Shown here: one piece after another, positions 7,852 to 16,087 of the stretch
How the letters are laid out: the number at the start of each line of letters is the position of its first letter
Position numbering within the stretch: the stretch's first letter is position 1
Assembly (NCBI RefSeq): GCF_014201145.1
Contig: NZ_JACHDP010000001.1
Coordinates: forward strand, 6,944,001-7,008,000
Reading direction: 5' to 3'
DNA from: Micromonospora parathelypteridis
Lineage (GTDB): Bacteria; Actinomycetota; Actinomycetes; Mycobacteriales; Micromonosporaceae
DNA length: 64,000 bases
Notes under the pieces: generated by a model
What the model saw: only the letters and a program-made list of their open reading frames with translations
What the model was told of the DNA's origin: nothing
The model's database searches: none
Translations under genes and position numbers: made by a program

Positions 7852-9945
7852 ATGAACAGGACCGCATTCGTGTCCGCCCTGCTGCTGGTGACGGCCGGCC
7901 TGGCCGTACCACCATCGGCGGCGGCAGCCGCGCCCGCGCCGGCCGCGCCGCCGGACAGCAGCTTCCAGAAAGTGACACTGAACGACTTCCCGGGCGAGCC
8001 GATGAGCCTCGCCGTCCTGCCCGACCTGCGGGTGCTGCACACCTCCCGTACCGGCGAGGTCCGCATCCACGACCCGCGCACCGGGCTGAACACCCTCGCT
8101 GCCGACGTCCCGGTCTACGAGCACGACGAGGAGGGGCTGCAGGGGGTCGCCATCGACCCGAACTTCGCCCAGAACAAGTGGGTATACCTCTACTACTCGC
8201 TGCCGTTGGACACGCCGGTGGACGACCCGGCCACCCCGGACGTCAACGAGGGCGACGCGCCACTGGTCGGCACCGAAGCCGACTGGCAGCGGTTCAAGGG
8301 CGCGCTGCGGCTGTCCCGGTTCAAGCTGGAGGGGATGAAGCTCAACCTCACCACCGAGCAGAAGATCATCGACGTGCCCACCGACCGGGGCATCTGCTGC
8401 CACGTCGGCGGCCAGATCGACTTCGACGGCAAGGGCAACCTGTACCTGTCGACCGGTGACGACACGAACCCGTTCTTCTCCGACGGTTTCATCCCGATCG
8501 ACGAGCGGGCCGACCGTAACCCCGCGTTCGACGCCCAGCGCACCTCGGCCAACACCAACGACCTGCGCGGCAAGCTGCTGCGCATCCGGGTGAAGCCCGG
8601 TGGTGGCTACACGGTGCCGGCGGGCAACCTGTTCAAGCCGGGCACGGCGCAGACCCGCCCGGAGATCTACGCGATGGGGCTGCGCAACGCGTTCCGGTTC
8701 GCCGTCGACCGGCGTACCGACAACGTGTACCTGGCCGACTACTCCCCGGACGCGTCCTCGTCGAACCCCGAGCGCGGGCCGGCCGGGCACGGCCGGTGGA
8801 TGCTCATCGACAAGCCAGCCAACTACGGCTGGCCTTACTGCGTGACGCCGACGATCGCCTACCGCGACTACGACTTCGCCACCGGCACGTCCGGTCCGAA
8901 GTTCAACTGCAAGCGCCCGGTCAACGACTCACCCCACAACACGGGCAAGCGGCAACTGCCGCCGGTCGAGCAGCCGGAGGTCTGGTACCCGTCCGCCGCG
9001 TCGGGTGAGTTCCCGCAGCTCGGCACCGGCGGTATCGGTCCGATGGGTGGCCCGGCGTACGACTACGACGGGACCAGCACGTCGCGGACCCGGTGGCCGG
9101 CCTACTACGACGGGGTGCCGCTGTTCTACGAGTGGACCCGGGACTACATCAAGGAGTTCCGCCTCGACGAGGACGGCGACGTGAAGGACATCCGGTCGGT
9201 GGTGCCATCGGTGGTGGTGGACAACCCGATGGACCTGGAGTTCGGCCCGGACGGCGCGCTCTACGTGCTGGAGTACGGCGATGGCTACTTCGCCGAGAAC
9301 CCGGACGCCCAGTTGTCCCGGATCGACTTCGTCCGCGGCAACCGGACGCCGATCCCGAAGATCAGCGCTGACCCGACCGTCGGGCAGGCTCCGCTGACCG
9401 TCGCGTTCTCCAGCGCCGGCACCACCGACCCGGACGGTGACGCGCTGCGCTACGCGTGGGACTTCAACGCGGACGGCTCGGTGGACAGCACCGCTGCGAA
9501 CCCGACCTGGACGTTCCAGGAAAACGGCTCGTACACGCCGACGGTGAAGGTGACCGACCGCACCGGACGGTCGGCGGCGGCGACCCTGCCGCTGGTGGTG
9601 GGGCCAACGGCGCCCATCGTCGAATTCGTCACCCCGGTGGCCGGGCAGCCGTTCCAGTTCGGGCAGACCGTCGCGTACGAGGTGAAGGTCACCGACGATC
9701 TGCCGGTGGACTGCTCCCGGGTGACGGTCACCTACGTGCTCGGTCACGATGAGCACGGGCACCCGCTCTCCACGTCAAGCGGGTGCTCCGGAAGCATCGT
9801 CACCTTCCTGGACGGCGGGCACAGCGGCGCGGACAACCTGACCGGGGTCTTCGTCGCCGAATACACCGACACGGGCGTACCGGCACAGTCCGGCTCGGAC
9901 ACGGTGGTGCTGGACCCGACGCCGGTGGCCGGTCTGGCCGGCTGA
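7852..9945 (+). CDS. Secreted PQQ/GDH-like sugar dehydrogenase with PKD domain
   Basis: A 697-residue protein with a Sec signal peptide (residues 1-27, 'ALLLVTAGLAVPPSAAAAA'). Residues ~40-490 form a soluble glucose/sorbosone dehydrogenase-type six-bladed propeller: 'DLRVLHTSRTGEVRIHDP', 'EGLQGVAIDPNFAQNKWVYLYYS', 'GGQIDFDGKGNLYLSTGDDTNPF', 'GLRNAFRFAVDRRTDNVYLADY', 'PANYGWPYCV', 'NPMDLEFGPDGALYVLEYGDGYF'. Residues ~500-585 are a PKD domain ('DPDGDALRYAWDFNADGSVDS'). A further beta domain with 'PFQFGQTVAYEVKVTD' closes the protein. This architecture is common next to TIM-barrel isomerases and ThuA proteins in actinobacterial carbohydrate loci. It lies 22 nt after the isomerase gene, so joint work on an extracellular sugar is likely; the electron acceptor is unknown. 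Confidence 0.88.
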   Translation: MNRTAFVSALLLVTAGLAVPPSAAAAAPAPAAPPDSSFQKVTLNDFPGEPMSLAVLPDLRVLHTSRTGEVRIHDPRTGLNTLAADVPVYEHDEEGLQGVAIDPNFAQNKWVYLYYSLPLDTPVDDPATPDVNEGDAPLVGTEADWQRFKGALRLSRFKLEGMKLNLTTEQKIIDVPTDRGICCHVGGQIDFDGKGNLYLSTGDDTNPFFSDGFIPIDERADRNPAFDAQRTSANTNDLRGKLLRIRVKPGGGYTVPAGNLFKPGTAQTRPEIYAMGLRNAFRFAVDRRTDNVYLADYSPDASSSNPERGPAGHGRWMLIDKPANYGWPYCVTPTIAYRDYDFATGTSGPKFNCKRPVNDSPHNTGKRQLPPVEQPEVWYPSAASGEFPQLGTGGIGPMGGPAYDYDGTSTSRTRWPAYYDGVPLFYEWTRDYIKEFRLDEDGDVKDIRSVVPSVVVDNPMDLEFGPDGALYVLEYGDGYFAENPDAQLSRIDFVRGNRTPIPKISADPTVGQAPLTVAFSSAGTTDPDGDALRYAWDFNADGSVDSTAANPTWTFQENGSYTPTVKVTDRTGRSAAATLPLVVGPTAPIVEFVTPVAGQPFQFGQTVAYEVKVTDDLPVDCSRVTVTYVLGHDEHGHPLSTSSGCSGSIVTFLDGGHSGADNLTGVFVAEYTDTGVPAQSGSDTVVLDPTPVAGLAG

Positions 9946-9960
9946 CCAGTTCACCATGAC

Positions 9961-9996
9961 AGCGGCGGCGGCCGGGACACTCCGGCCGCCGCCGCT
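9961..9996 (+). terminator. Strong hairpin terminator after the sugar-dehydrogenase gene
   Basis: A perfect 15-bp stem, AGCGGCGGCGGCCGG (9961-9975) with 9982-9996, closes a 6-nt loop 15 nt after the stop codon. It can also serve the convergent beta-helix gene. Confidence 0.8.
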
Positions 9997-10035
9997 CGTC
10001 GTTGCGCCCCGCCCGTCGCGGGTGCCGGCCGCGGC

Positions 10036-11721
10036 TCAGCTCCAGTCGCTGTCGACGTGGTTGTCCCGCCAGCGTCCGCCCACCGGTGGGGTGTCCAGCC
10101 GCATCCCGTCGTCGGCGTTGCCGGCGAGGTCGTTGTCCTCGACCCGGCAGTCCACACAACTGCCCCGCTCGGTGATCCACAGCCCGTGCGTCTGGCTCTG
10201 GTCGTCGTTGCCGTCCCAGATCCGGTTGCCCCGGATGGTGGCCGAGTCGAACGGCGCTTCGATGGTGATACCGGCCCGCCGCTGTGGTGCGGCAGACAGT
10301 TCGTATCCGCATCCCGGTGGAGGGACGTCCCCGCTCCACGCGCTGAACGCGTCGGGGCGGACCGGGGCGAGGGTGAGTTCGTCGCCGGTGTTCGAGGCCA
10401 CCAGGGCAACGGATCGCCCGACCCGTAGGACCTTGCCCCGGTGCCCGTCGTGTGGCCAGTTGGCCGACCGGTCCACCAGGCTCCGCTCCCCGTAGTGGAC
10501 GGCATCACCGCTGCCGCCCGCGCCCTGGGCGCACTGCCGCCCGTTGTTGCGGATCCGGTTGTTGAGCAGCACCGCGTCGGTCATCTGGTGGTCGATCCGG
10601 ATCGCGTCGAGCCCGTTGCCCCAGAGCTCGTTGCTCTCGATCACGACGTCGCGGATCGAGCCCTGGTAGCCGCGCCCGAGGTCGAGCGCGTGATAGCCGT
10701 GCCGGCCGTTGCCGCTGATCCGGTTGCCCCGGACGGTGTACGGGCCGGGGCTGTTGCCGATCCTGACGCCGTCGCGCAGGTTGCCGTCGATGACGCAGTC
10801 GGTGAGCAGCCCACCCCGGCCGGCCACCGACGAGGTGCCCTGCGCCGACACGTCGAAGCCGGTCTCCAGGTTGCTGGTCATCGTGCAGGCGGAGACGATC
10901 AGCCCGTCGGCGCCCCAGTCGGAGATGCCGAACCGGTTGCCCTGGCTGTGGCAGCCGACGATGCGGTAGCCGCGCGGCTGTTCCCAGTAGTCCTTCTGCA
11001 GCTCCAGGAAGATCCCGTTGGTGCCGTTGGCCAGCGCGGTGCAGTTGGCGATGGTCAGCCGCTCCTCGGCGCCCCAGCCGCCGATGCCGACCCCGATGCC
11101 GGCGCCACCGATCTGCTCGCCGTTGTCCAGCCTGCCGCAGCCGACCACCACCACCCCGTCGATGAGGGAGTCCTGAAGGAAGTCGCAGCCCAGGCCGGTG
11201 GCCGCGGTGTGGTGGATGTAGAGGTTGCGGAACACGCCGCGCACCACGTACTGGAGGCCGAGCCCCTTGGCCAGGTAGCTGTACTCGGCCATCGCCACGC
11301 CGGAGCCGTCGATCTGGAAGTCGGAGAAGGTGCAGTCGGCGATGTGCCGGTCGCGGTCGGCGCCGTGCTGCACGGTCGTCCAGAAGGCCAACGGAGTCGG
11401 GTCGGCCCGGTTGCCCTCGTTGCTGAGCATGAACCGGGTCGCCGCCGGACCGGCCCCGACCAGTGACACGCCGCTGCGCCACACCGTGCCGGCATCGCGG
11501 ATCGAGTAGATGCCCGGCGGGCAGTAGATGACCCGGGCCCGCCCGTCCGCGGCGTAGCCGGCGCCGAGGCGGTCCACGAGGGCGGCCAACGCTGGCTGGT
11601 CATTTGTCGCGCCGTCGCCGGTCAGCCCGTACTCCCGGGCGTCGCAGTAGAGCGGGGCGCCGGCCGAGGCGGGCCGTCGTACCCGGACCGAGTTCAGTAG
11701 CAGCTCGTTCGCCACGGCCAC
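10036..11721 (-). CDS. Right-handed parallel beta-helix protein (pectate-lyase-3 superfamily)
   Basis: A 561-residue protein with no visible signal peptide. It opens with 'CDAREYGLTGDGATNDQPALAALVDRLG...VIYCPPGIYSIRDAG', the Pectate_lyase_3/phage-tailspike N-terminal motif in which A.EYG.TGDG.TND begins the helix. About ten coils of roughly 22 residues follow, with Asn ladders such as 'IANCTALANGTNGIFLE', 'IVGCHSQGNRFGISDWGADGLIVSACTMTSNLETG', 'VRGNRISGNGRHG' and 'LLNNRIRNNGRQ'. Such proteins bind or cleave polysaccharide, but no catalytic residues can be assigned. GTG 11721 has AAGGGAG about 9 nt upstream. The gene is convergent with the sugar dehydrogenase and codirectional with the downstream bkd operon, from which 127 nt separate it. 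Confidence 0.8.
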   Translation of the reverse strand: MAVANELLLNSVRVRRPASAGAPLYCDAREYGLTGDGATNDQPALAALVDRLGAGYAADGRARVIYCPPGIYSIRDAGTVWRSGVSLVGAGPAATRFMLSNEGNRADPTPLAFWTTVQHGADRDRHIADCTFSDFQIDGSGVAMAEYSYLAKGLGLQYVVRGVFRNLYIHHTAATGLGCDFLQDSLIDGVVVVGCGRLDNGEQIGGAGIGVGIGGWGAEERLTIANCTALANGTNGIFLELQKDYWEQPRGYRIVGCHSQGNRFGISDWGADGLIVSACTMTSNLETGFDVSAQGTSSVAGRGGLLTDCVIDGNLRDGVRIGNSPGPYTVRGNRISGNGRHGYHALDLGRGYQGSIRDVVIESNELWGNGLDAIRIDHQMTDAVLLNNRIRNNGRQCAQGAGGSGDAVHYGERSLVDRSANWPHDGHRGKVLRVGRSVALVASNTGDELTLAPVRPDAFSAWSGDVPPPGCGYELSAAPQRRAGITIEAPFDSATIRGNRIWDGNDDQSQTHGLWITERGSCVDCRVEDNDLAGNADDGMRLDTPPVGGRWRDNHVDSDWS

Positions 11722-11848
11722 GGGCCGGCTCCCTTCGACGCGTTCGGTGCGTTCCGGCGGGGCCGACTTCCCGGTGGAGCCGCCGGGAAACCCTGGACGC
11801 GCGCCGGCCCCGGCGCCGCAGAGGCGACGCCGGGGCCGGGGTACGCCG

Positions 11849-13288
11849 TCAGACGGCGGCGATCAGCAGCGCAGGGCGCTCCACGCAGTCGGCGACGTGC
11901 CGCAGGAAACCGCCGGCCACCCCACCGTCGCAGACCCGGTGATCGAAGGTGAGGCTGAGCTGGGTCACCTTGCGGACGGCGAGCTGCCCGTCGACCACCC
12001 ACGGCTTGTCCACGATCCGCCCGACCCCGAGCAGAGCCGCCTCGGGGTGGTTGATGATCGGCGTCGAGCCGTCCACGCCGAACACCCCGTAGTTGTTGAG
12101 CGTGAACGTGCCGCCGGTCAGCCGGGCCGGCGGCAGGCTGCCCGCCCGCGCGGCGGCGGTGGTCGCCGTCAGCTCGGCGGCCAACTCGGCGGTGGTGAGC
12201 CGTTGGGCGTCGCGCAGCACCGGCACCAGCAGACCCCGGTCGGTCTGCGCGGCGATGCCGAGGTGCACCCCGGCGGACTGGACGATCCGCTGCGCCTCGG
12301 TGTCGACCCGGGAGTTGAGCTGCGGGAACCGGCGCAGCCCACTGAGGCAGATCCGGGCCAGCAGGGCCAGGATGCTCACGGGTGCGTCGGGCGTCGCCGC
12401 GTTGATCGCGGCCCGGGTCTCCAGCAGCCCGGTGGCGTCGACGTCGACCCAGATGGTCACCTCCGGGATCTCTCGCCGGCTGCGCGAGAGCTTGTCGGCG
12501 ATCGCCTTGCGGACACCGGTGAGCGGGATGATCACGTCGCCGTCCGTGGACGGGGCCGGGCCGACGTGCGGGTCCGGCACGGCGGCGAGCCGTGCGGCGG
12601 GCGCGGTCAGCACCGCCTCCACGTCGGCGCGGCGGATCACCCCGCCCGGCCCGGTGCCCCGCACCGTGCCCAGGTCGATGCCGCGCTCCCGGGCCAGCCG
12701 CCGCACGATCGGCGAGATGACCAGGGCGGTCGACGACCGTGTCGGGTCGCCGGACGCGGTCGCCCCGGCAGGAACACCGCCGGCAACCGCGCCAGCGCCG
12801 CCGGTCGGGCCGGGCACACCGCTGGGGCCTGGCACACCGGTCGGGCCAGCATCGGTCGGGCCGGCCACACCGGCCGGGCCAGCATCGGTCGGTTCGGGGG
12901 CCAGCACCAGACGGGGTCGACGCCGACGCCGGGTGGCACTGCCGTGCCCGGTGCCGTACCCGATCAGCACGTTGCCGGAGCCGGCCCGCTCCTCCTCGCG
13001 GTAGGTGGCGTGCCCCGCGGGCTCGTCACCACCGTCCAGCGGCGCGATGGTGATCAACGGCTGGCCGACCGGGCGTACCTCACCGGCCGCGCCGTGCAGG
13101 GTGACGACCCGGCCGGCGTACGGGCAGGGCACGTCGACGACCGCCTTGGCGGTCTCCACCTCGACCACGCTCTGGTCGACCGTGACCACGTCGCCCACCG
13201 CGACCCGCCACTCGACGATCTCGGCCTCGCTCAGCCCCTCGCCCAGGTCGGGCAGGAGGAAGACCTGCGTCCGTTCGACGGTGGTCAT
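11849..13288 (-). CDS. bkdC: Branched-chain 2-oxoacid dehydrogenase E2 (dihydrolipoamide acyltransferase)
   Basis: A 479-residue E2 subunit. An N-terminal lipoyl domain carries the lipoylated Lys48 in ETAKA. A Gly/Pro/Thr-rich linker (~residues 125-180, collagen-like GPT/GPS repeats) leads to a peripheral subunit-binding domain ('ISPIVRRLARERGIDLGTVRGTGPGGVIRRADVEAVL', ~190-225). The C-terminal catalytic acyltransferase domain has 'FDHRVCDGG' carrying the active-site His and Asp. It transfers the branched acyl group from E1 to CoA, making isobutyryl-, isovaleryl- and 2-methylbutyryl-CoA for branched fatty acids and polyketide starters. ATG overlaps the E1beta stop by 4 nt (ATGA), showing translational coupling. 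Assignment to bkd rather than pyruvate dehydrogenase rests on E1alpha/E1beta being separate and on the adjacent Lrp-type regulator. Confidence 0.92.
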   Translation of the reverse strand: MTTVERTQVFLLPDLGEGLSEAEIVEWRVAVGDVVTVDQSVVEVETAKAVVDVPCPYAGRVVTLHGAAGEVRPVGQPLITIAPLDGGDEPAGHATYREEERAGSGNVLIGYGTGHGSATRRRRRPRLVLAPEPTDAGPAGVAGPTDAGPTGVPGPSGVPGPTGGAGAVAGGVPAGATASGDPTRSSTALVISPIVRRLARERGIDLGTVRGTGPGGVIRRADVEAVLTAPAARLAAVPDPHVGPAPSTDGDVIIPLTGVRKAIADKLSRSRREIPEVTIWVDVDATGLLETRAAINAATPDAPVSILALLARICLSGLRRFPQLNSRVDTEAQRIVQSAGVHLGIAAQTDRGLLVPVLRDAQRLTTAELAAELTATTAAARAGSLPPARLTGGTFTLNNYGVFGVDGSTPIINHPEAALLGVGRIVDKPWVVDGQLAVRKVTQLSLTFDHRVCDGGVAGGFLRHVADCVERPALLIAAV

Positions 13289-14298
13289 GCCGCGCTGCCC
13301 TGCGCCGCCCAGCGCGGGTCCGGCTGGTCGTCCCACTGCAACCGAGCCACCGCGTCGAGCACCCGGTCCACGCCGGGCAGGTGGGTGTGCTCCAGCATCG
13401 GCGCCGGGTACGGGATGTCCAGCCCGGCGACCCGCAGCACCGGGGCGTGCAGTGCGTGGAAGCAGCGTTCCTGCACCCGGGCGGCGATCTCCGCGCCGAC
13501 CCCGGCGAAGCCGGGAGCCTCCTGGATCACCACGCACCGACCGGTACGCCGGACCGAGGCGGTGATGGTGGCGTCGTCGAACGGCACGATGCTGCGCACG
13601 TCCACCACCTCCAGGTCCCAGCCCTCCTCGCGGGCGGCCTCGGCGGCCTCCAGCGCGACCGGCACCGCCGGCCCGTACGCCACCAGGGTGGCGTCGCGTC
13701 CCGGGCGGCGCACGACGGCCCGGCCGAACGGCTCGGTCCGTGCCGGCAGAGACGCGTCGGCGCTGGCGAAGTAGAGCTTCTTCGGCTCCATGAAGACCAC
13801 CGGGTCGGGGTCGTCGATCGCCTCACGCAGCAGCGAGTACGCGTCCTCGACGGTCGCCGGCGTCACCACCTTCAAGCCGGGGGTGTGCGCGTAGTACGCC
13901 TCGGACGAGTCGCAGTGGTGCTCGACCCCGCCGATCCCGCCCGCGTACGGCACGCGGATGACGATCGGCACGCTCAGCGCGCCCCGGGTCCGGTTGCGCA
14001 GCTTCGCCACGTGCGAGGCGATCTGCTCGAACGCCGGGTACGCGAACGCGTCGAACTGCATCTCGACCACCGGTCGCAGGCCGGACATGGCCAGGCCGAC
14101 GGCGAAGCCGACGATGCCGGCCTCGGCGAGGGGGGTGTCGAAGCAACGGTTCTCACCGAACCGGGCCTGCAGACCGTCGGTGATCCGGAAGACGCCGCCG
14201 AGTTGGCCGACGTCCTCTCCGAAGACGACGACGCGATCGTCGGCGGCGAGGGCGTCGGCCAGCGCGGCGTTGAGCGCCTTGGCCATGGTGGTGGCCAT
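13285..14298 (-). CDS. bkdB: Branched-chain 2-oxoacid dehydrogenase E1 beta subunit
   Basis: A 337-residue transketolase-like subunit, the usual length. Motifs: 'VVVFGEDVGQLGGVFRITDGLQARFGENRCFDTPLAEAGIVGFAVGLAMSGLRPVVEMQFDAFAYPAFEQIASHVAKLRNRT', then 'PYAGGIGGVEHHCDSSEAYYAHTPGLKVVTPATVEDAYSLL', and the C-terminal transketolase domain 'GRCVVIQEAPGFAGVGAEIAARV'. It pairs with E1alpha to form the thiamine-diphosphate site that decarboxylates 2-oxoisovalerate and related acids. The start ATG shares one base with the E1alpha stop (TGATG), and its stop overlaps the E2 start by 4 nt, so E1alpha-E1beta-E2 is one translationally coupled operon. Confidence 0.93.
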   Translation of the reverse strand: MATTMAKALNAALADALAADDRVVVFGEDVGQLGGVFRITDGLQARFGENRCFDTPLAEAGIVGFAVGLAMSGLRPVVEMQFDAFAYPAFEQIASHVAKLRNRTRGALSVPIVIRVPYAGGIGGVEHHCDSSEAYYAHTPGLKVVTPATVEDAYSLLREAIDDPDPVVFMEPKKLYFASADASLPARTEPFGRAVVRRPGRDATLVAYGPAVPVALEAAEAAREEGWDLEVVDVRSIVPFDDATITASVRRTGRCVVIQEAPGFAGVGAEIAARVQERCFHALHAPVLRVAGLDIPYPAPMLEHTHLPGVDRVLDAVARLQWDDQPDPRWAAQGSAA

Positions 14299-15464
14299 CA
14301 GGCGTCACCCTCCTCGTCGCGAGCGGCGGCCAGCTCGGCGCGGACCTGCTCGCGCTGTTCGATCAGCTGCGGGGTGGGCTGGGCGTAGACGTGGTCGAAG
14401 AGGCTCAGCGGGTCGACGGTGGGCTGGTCGTTCATCCGGGTCCGCAGGTCCGCCGCGTACGCCTCGGCCTGCTCGGCGACCTCGGCGACCGCCGCGTCGT
14501 CGAGCACCCCGCGGGCCCGCAGGTAGGTCTCCAACCGGGCGATCGGGTCCCGGTCACGCCAGGCGTCGACCTCGGCGCCGTCGCGGTAGCGAGTGGCGTC
14601 GTCGGCGTTGGTGTGCGGCTCCATCCGGTAGGTGTGTGCCTCGACCAGGAACGGCCCGTTGCCGGCCCGGGCGTGGGCGACCGCGCGGGTGAGCACGGCG
14701 AGCACCGCCACCGGGTCGTTGCCGTCGACCTGCTCGCTGGGCACGCCGTAGCCGACGCCCTTGTAGGCCAGCGACGGCGCGGCGGTCTGCCGCGACAGCG
14801 GGACGCTGATGGCGTAGCGGTTGTTCTGCACGAAGTAGACCACCGGCGCCTTGAACACGGCGGCGAAGTTGATCCCCTCGTGGAAGTCGCCCTCGCTGGT
14901 CGCGCCGTCACCGATGAAGGCCAGGGCCACGGTGTCGCGACCCTGGTACGCCTCGCCGTGCGCCAGTCCCGCGGCGTGCACGCACTGGGTGGCGAGCGGG
15001 GTGCACTGCGGTGCCGTCCGCACCTCGGTCGGGTCGTAGCCGCAGTGCCAGTCGCCGCGCAGCAGGGTGAGCACCTCGACGGGATCGATGCCCCGGGCAA
15101 CCAGCGCCATCGATTCACGGTAGGTGGGGAAGACCCAGTCGGTGTCACGGACCGCGAGGACCGCGCCGACCTGGCACGCCTCCTGGCCCCGCGAGGACGG
15201 GTAGACGGCCAGACGGCCCTGCTTGGTCAGGGCGGTCGCCTGGATGTCGAATCGGCGGCCGAGCACCATCCGGCGGTACAGCTCGCGCAGCACCTCGACG
15301 GGTGGTTCCGGGTAGTCGGTGCGGGCGGGCAGCGGGGTGCCGCTCTTGTCGAGCAGGCGGACCGGCTCGGCGTCCGGCAGCAGCGGGCGCGCCGGGTCGG
15401 GCGGGGTGGCCGCCCGACGGGTGCGCGGGGATGCCCTGCGGACCGCCTGGGGAGTGGTCGTCAC
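14298..15464 (-). CDS. bkdA: Branched-chain 2-oxoacid dehydrogenase E1 alpha subunit
   Basis: A 388-residue protein with the thiamine-diphosphate-binding motif at residues 185-215 (GDGATSEGDFHEG...VVYFVQNN). Upstream are 'YRRMVLGRRFDIQATALTKQGRLAVYPSSRGQEACQVGAVLAV', where substrate enters, and 'VFPTYRESMALVARGID'. It decarboxylates branched 2-oxoacids from Val, Leu and Ile and reductively acylates the lipoyl group of E2. It is the first gene of the operon; GTG 15464 has an AGGAGG 8 nt upstream. The N-terminal ~30 residues are Arg/Pro-rich and probably disordered. The 106-nt gap to the divergent Lrp-type regulator holds the promoters of both and presumably the regulator's sites. Confidence 0.93.
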   Translation of the reverse strand: MTTTPQAVRRASPRTRRAATPPDPARPLLPDAEPVRLLDKSGTPLPARTDYPEPPVEVLRELYRRMVLGRRFDIQATALTKQGRLAVYPSSRGQEACQVGAVLAVRDTDWVFPTYRESMALVARGIDPVEVLTLLRGDWHCGYDPTEVRTAPQCTPLATQCVHAAGLAHGEAYQGRDTVALAFIGDGATSEGDFHEGINFAAVFKAPVVYFVQNNRYAISVPLSRQTAAPSLAYKGVGYGVPSEQVDGNDPVAVLAVLTRAVAHARAGNGPFLVEAHTYRMEPHTNADDATRYRDGAEVDAWRDRDPIARLETYLRARGVLDDAAVAEVAEQAEAYAADLRTRMNDQPTVDPLSLFDHVYAQPTPQLIEQREQVRAELAAARDEEGDA

Positions 15465-15570
15465 GGCGGAACCTCCTGGGACGTGTGGTGAGCCTATGCT
15501 TCCGCTTGTCGGATGATTGACTCAAGATCCACGCGGAAGGCGGGACGATTGGTATGCGGAGGATTCACCT

Positions 15571-16077
15571 GTGAGCCAGGAGACCGCCGACGAAGCAGCC
15601 CGGGCAGCGGGATCGGGACGATCGGTCCGAGCTCTCGACGAGGTGGACCGGCGGATCCTCGACGAGCTGGTCCGGGACGGTCGGACGTCGGTACGGACCC
15701 TCGCCGAGCGGATCCACATTTCCCGCACGAACGCGTACGCGCGGGTGGAGCGGTTGGTGCGCGACGGGGTGATCACCGGCTTCCGGGCCCAGGTGGCGCC
15801 CGAGGCGGCCGGGCTGGGCACCTCGGCGTACATGGCGTTGACGATCGAGCAGAACACCTGGCGGGAGGTGTCGGCCGAGCTGGCCCGGGTCCGCTACGTC
15901 GAGCACGTCGCGTTGCTCAGCGGCGAGCACGACGTGTTGGCGCTGGTCCGGGCCCCGGACAACGCCGCGCTGCGGGACGTGGTGCTGGACCGGGTGCAGC
16001 GCATCGCGGGGGTGCTGTCGACGCGGTCATGGCTCGTCTTCGAGGAGTTCGGCGGGACGCAGAGCCCCTGGCAGTAG
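15571..16077 (+). CDS. Lrp/AsnC family transcriptional regulator
   Basis: A 168-residue protein: N-terminal winged helix-turn-helix ('LDEVDRRILDELVRDGRTSVRTLAERIHISRTNAYARVERLVRDGVITGFRAQV', ~residues 22-75) and a C-terminal RAM/AsnC ligand domain ('ALTIEQNTWREVSAELARVRYVEHVALLSGEHDVLALVRAPDNAALRDVVLDRVQRIAGVLST'). Family members sense amino acids and form octamers. Its divergent placement 106 nt from bkdABC makes it the probable regulator of branched-chain catabolism, like BkdR-type proteins. GTG 15571 is chosen because GGAGG lies 8 nt upstream; the in-frame start at 15517 would overlap the promoter region and lacks a ribosome-binding site. It ends 10 nt from the convergent LigD-type gene. 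Confidence 0.92.
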   Translation: MSQETADEAARAAGSGRSVRALDEVDRRILDELVRDGRTSVRTLAERIHISRTNAYARVERLVRDGVITGFRAQVAPEAAGLGTSAYMALTIEQNTWREVSAELARVRYVEHVALLSGEHDVLALVRAPDNAALRDVVLDRVQRIAGVLSTRSWLVFEEFGGTQSPWQ

Positions 16078-16087
16078 GCCAGACCGG

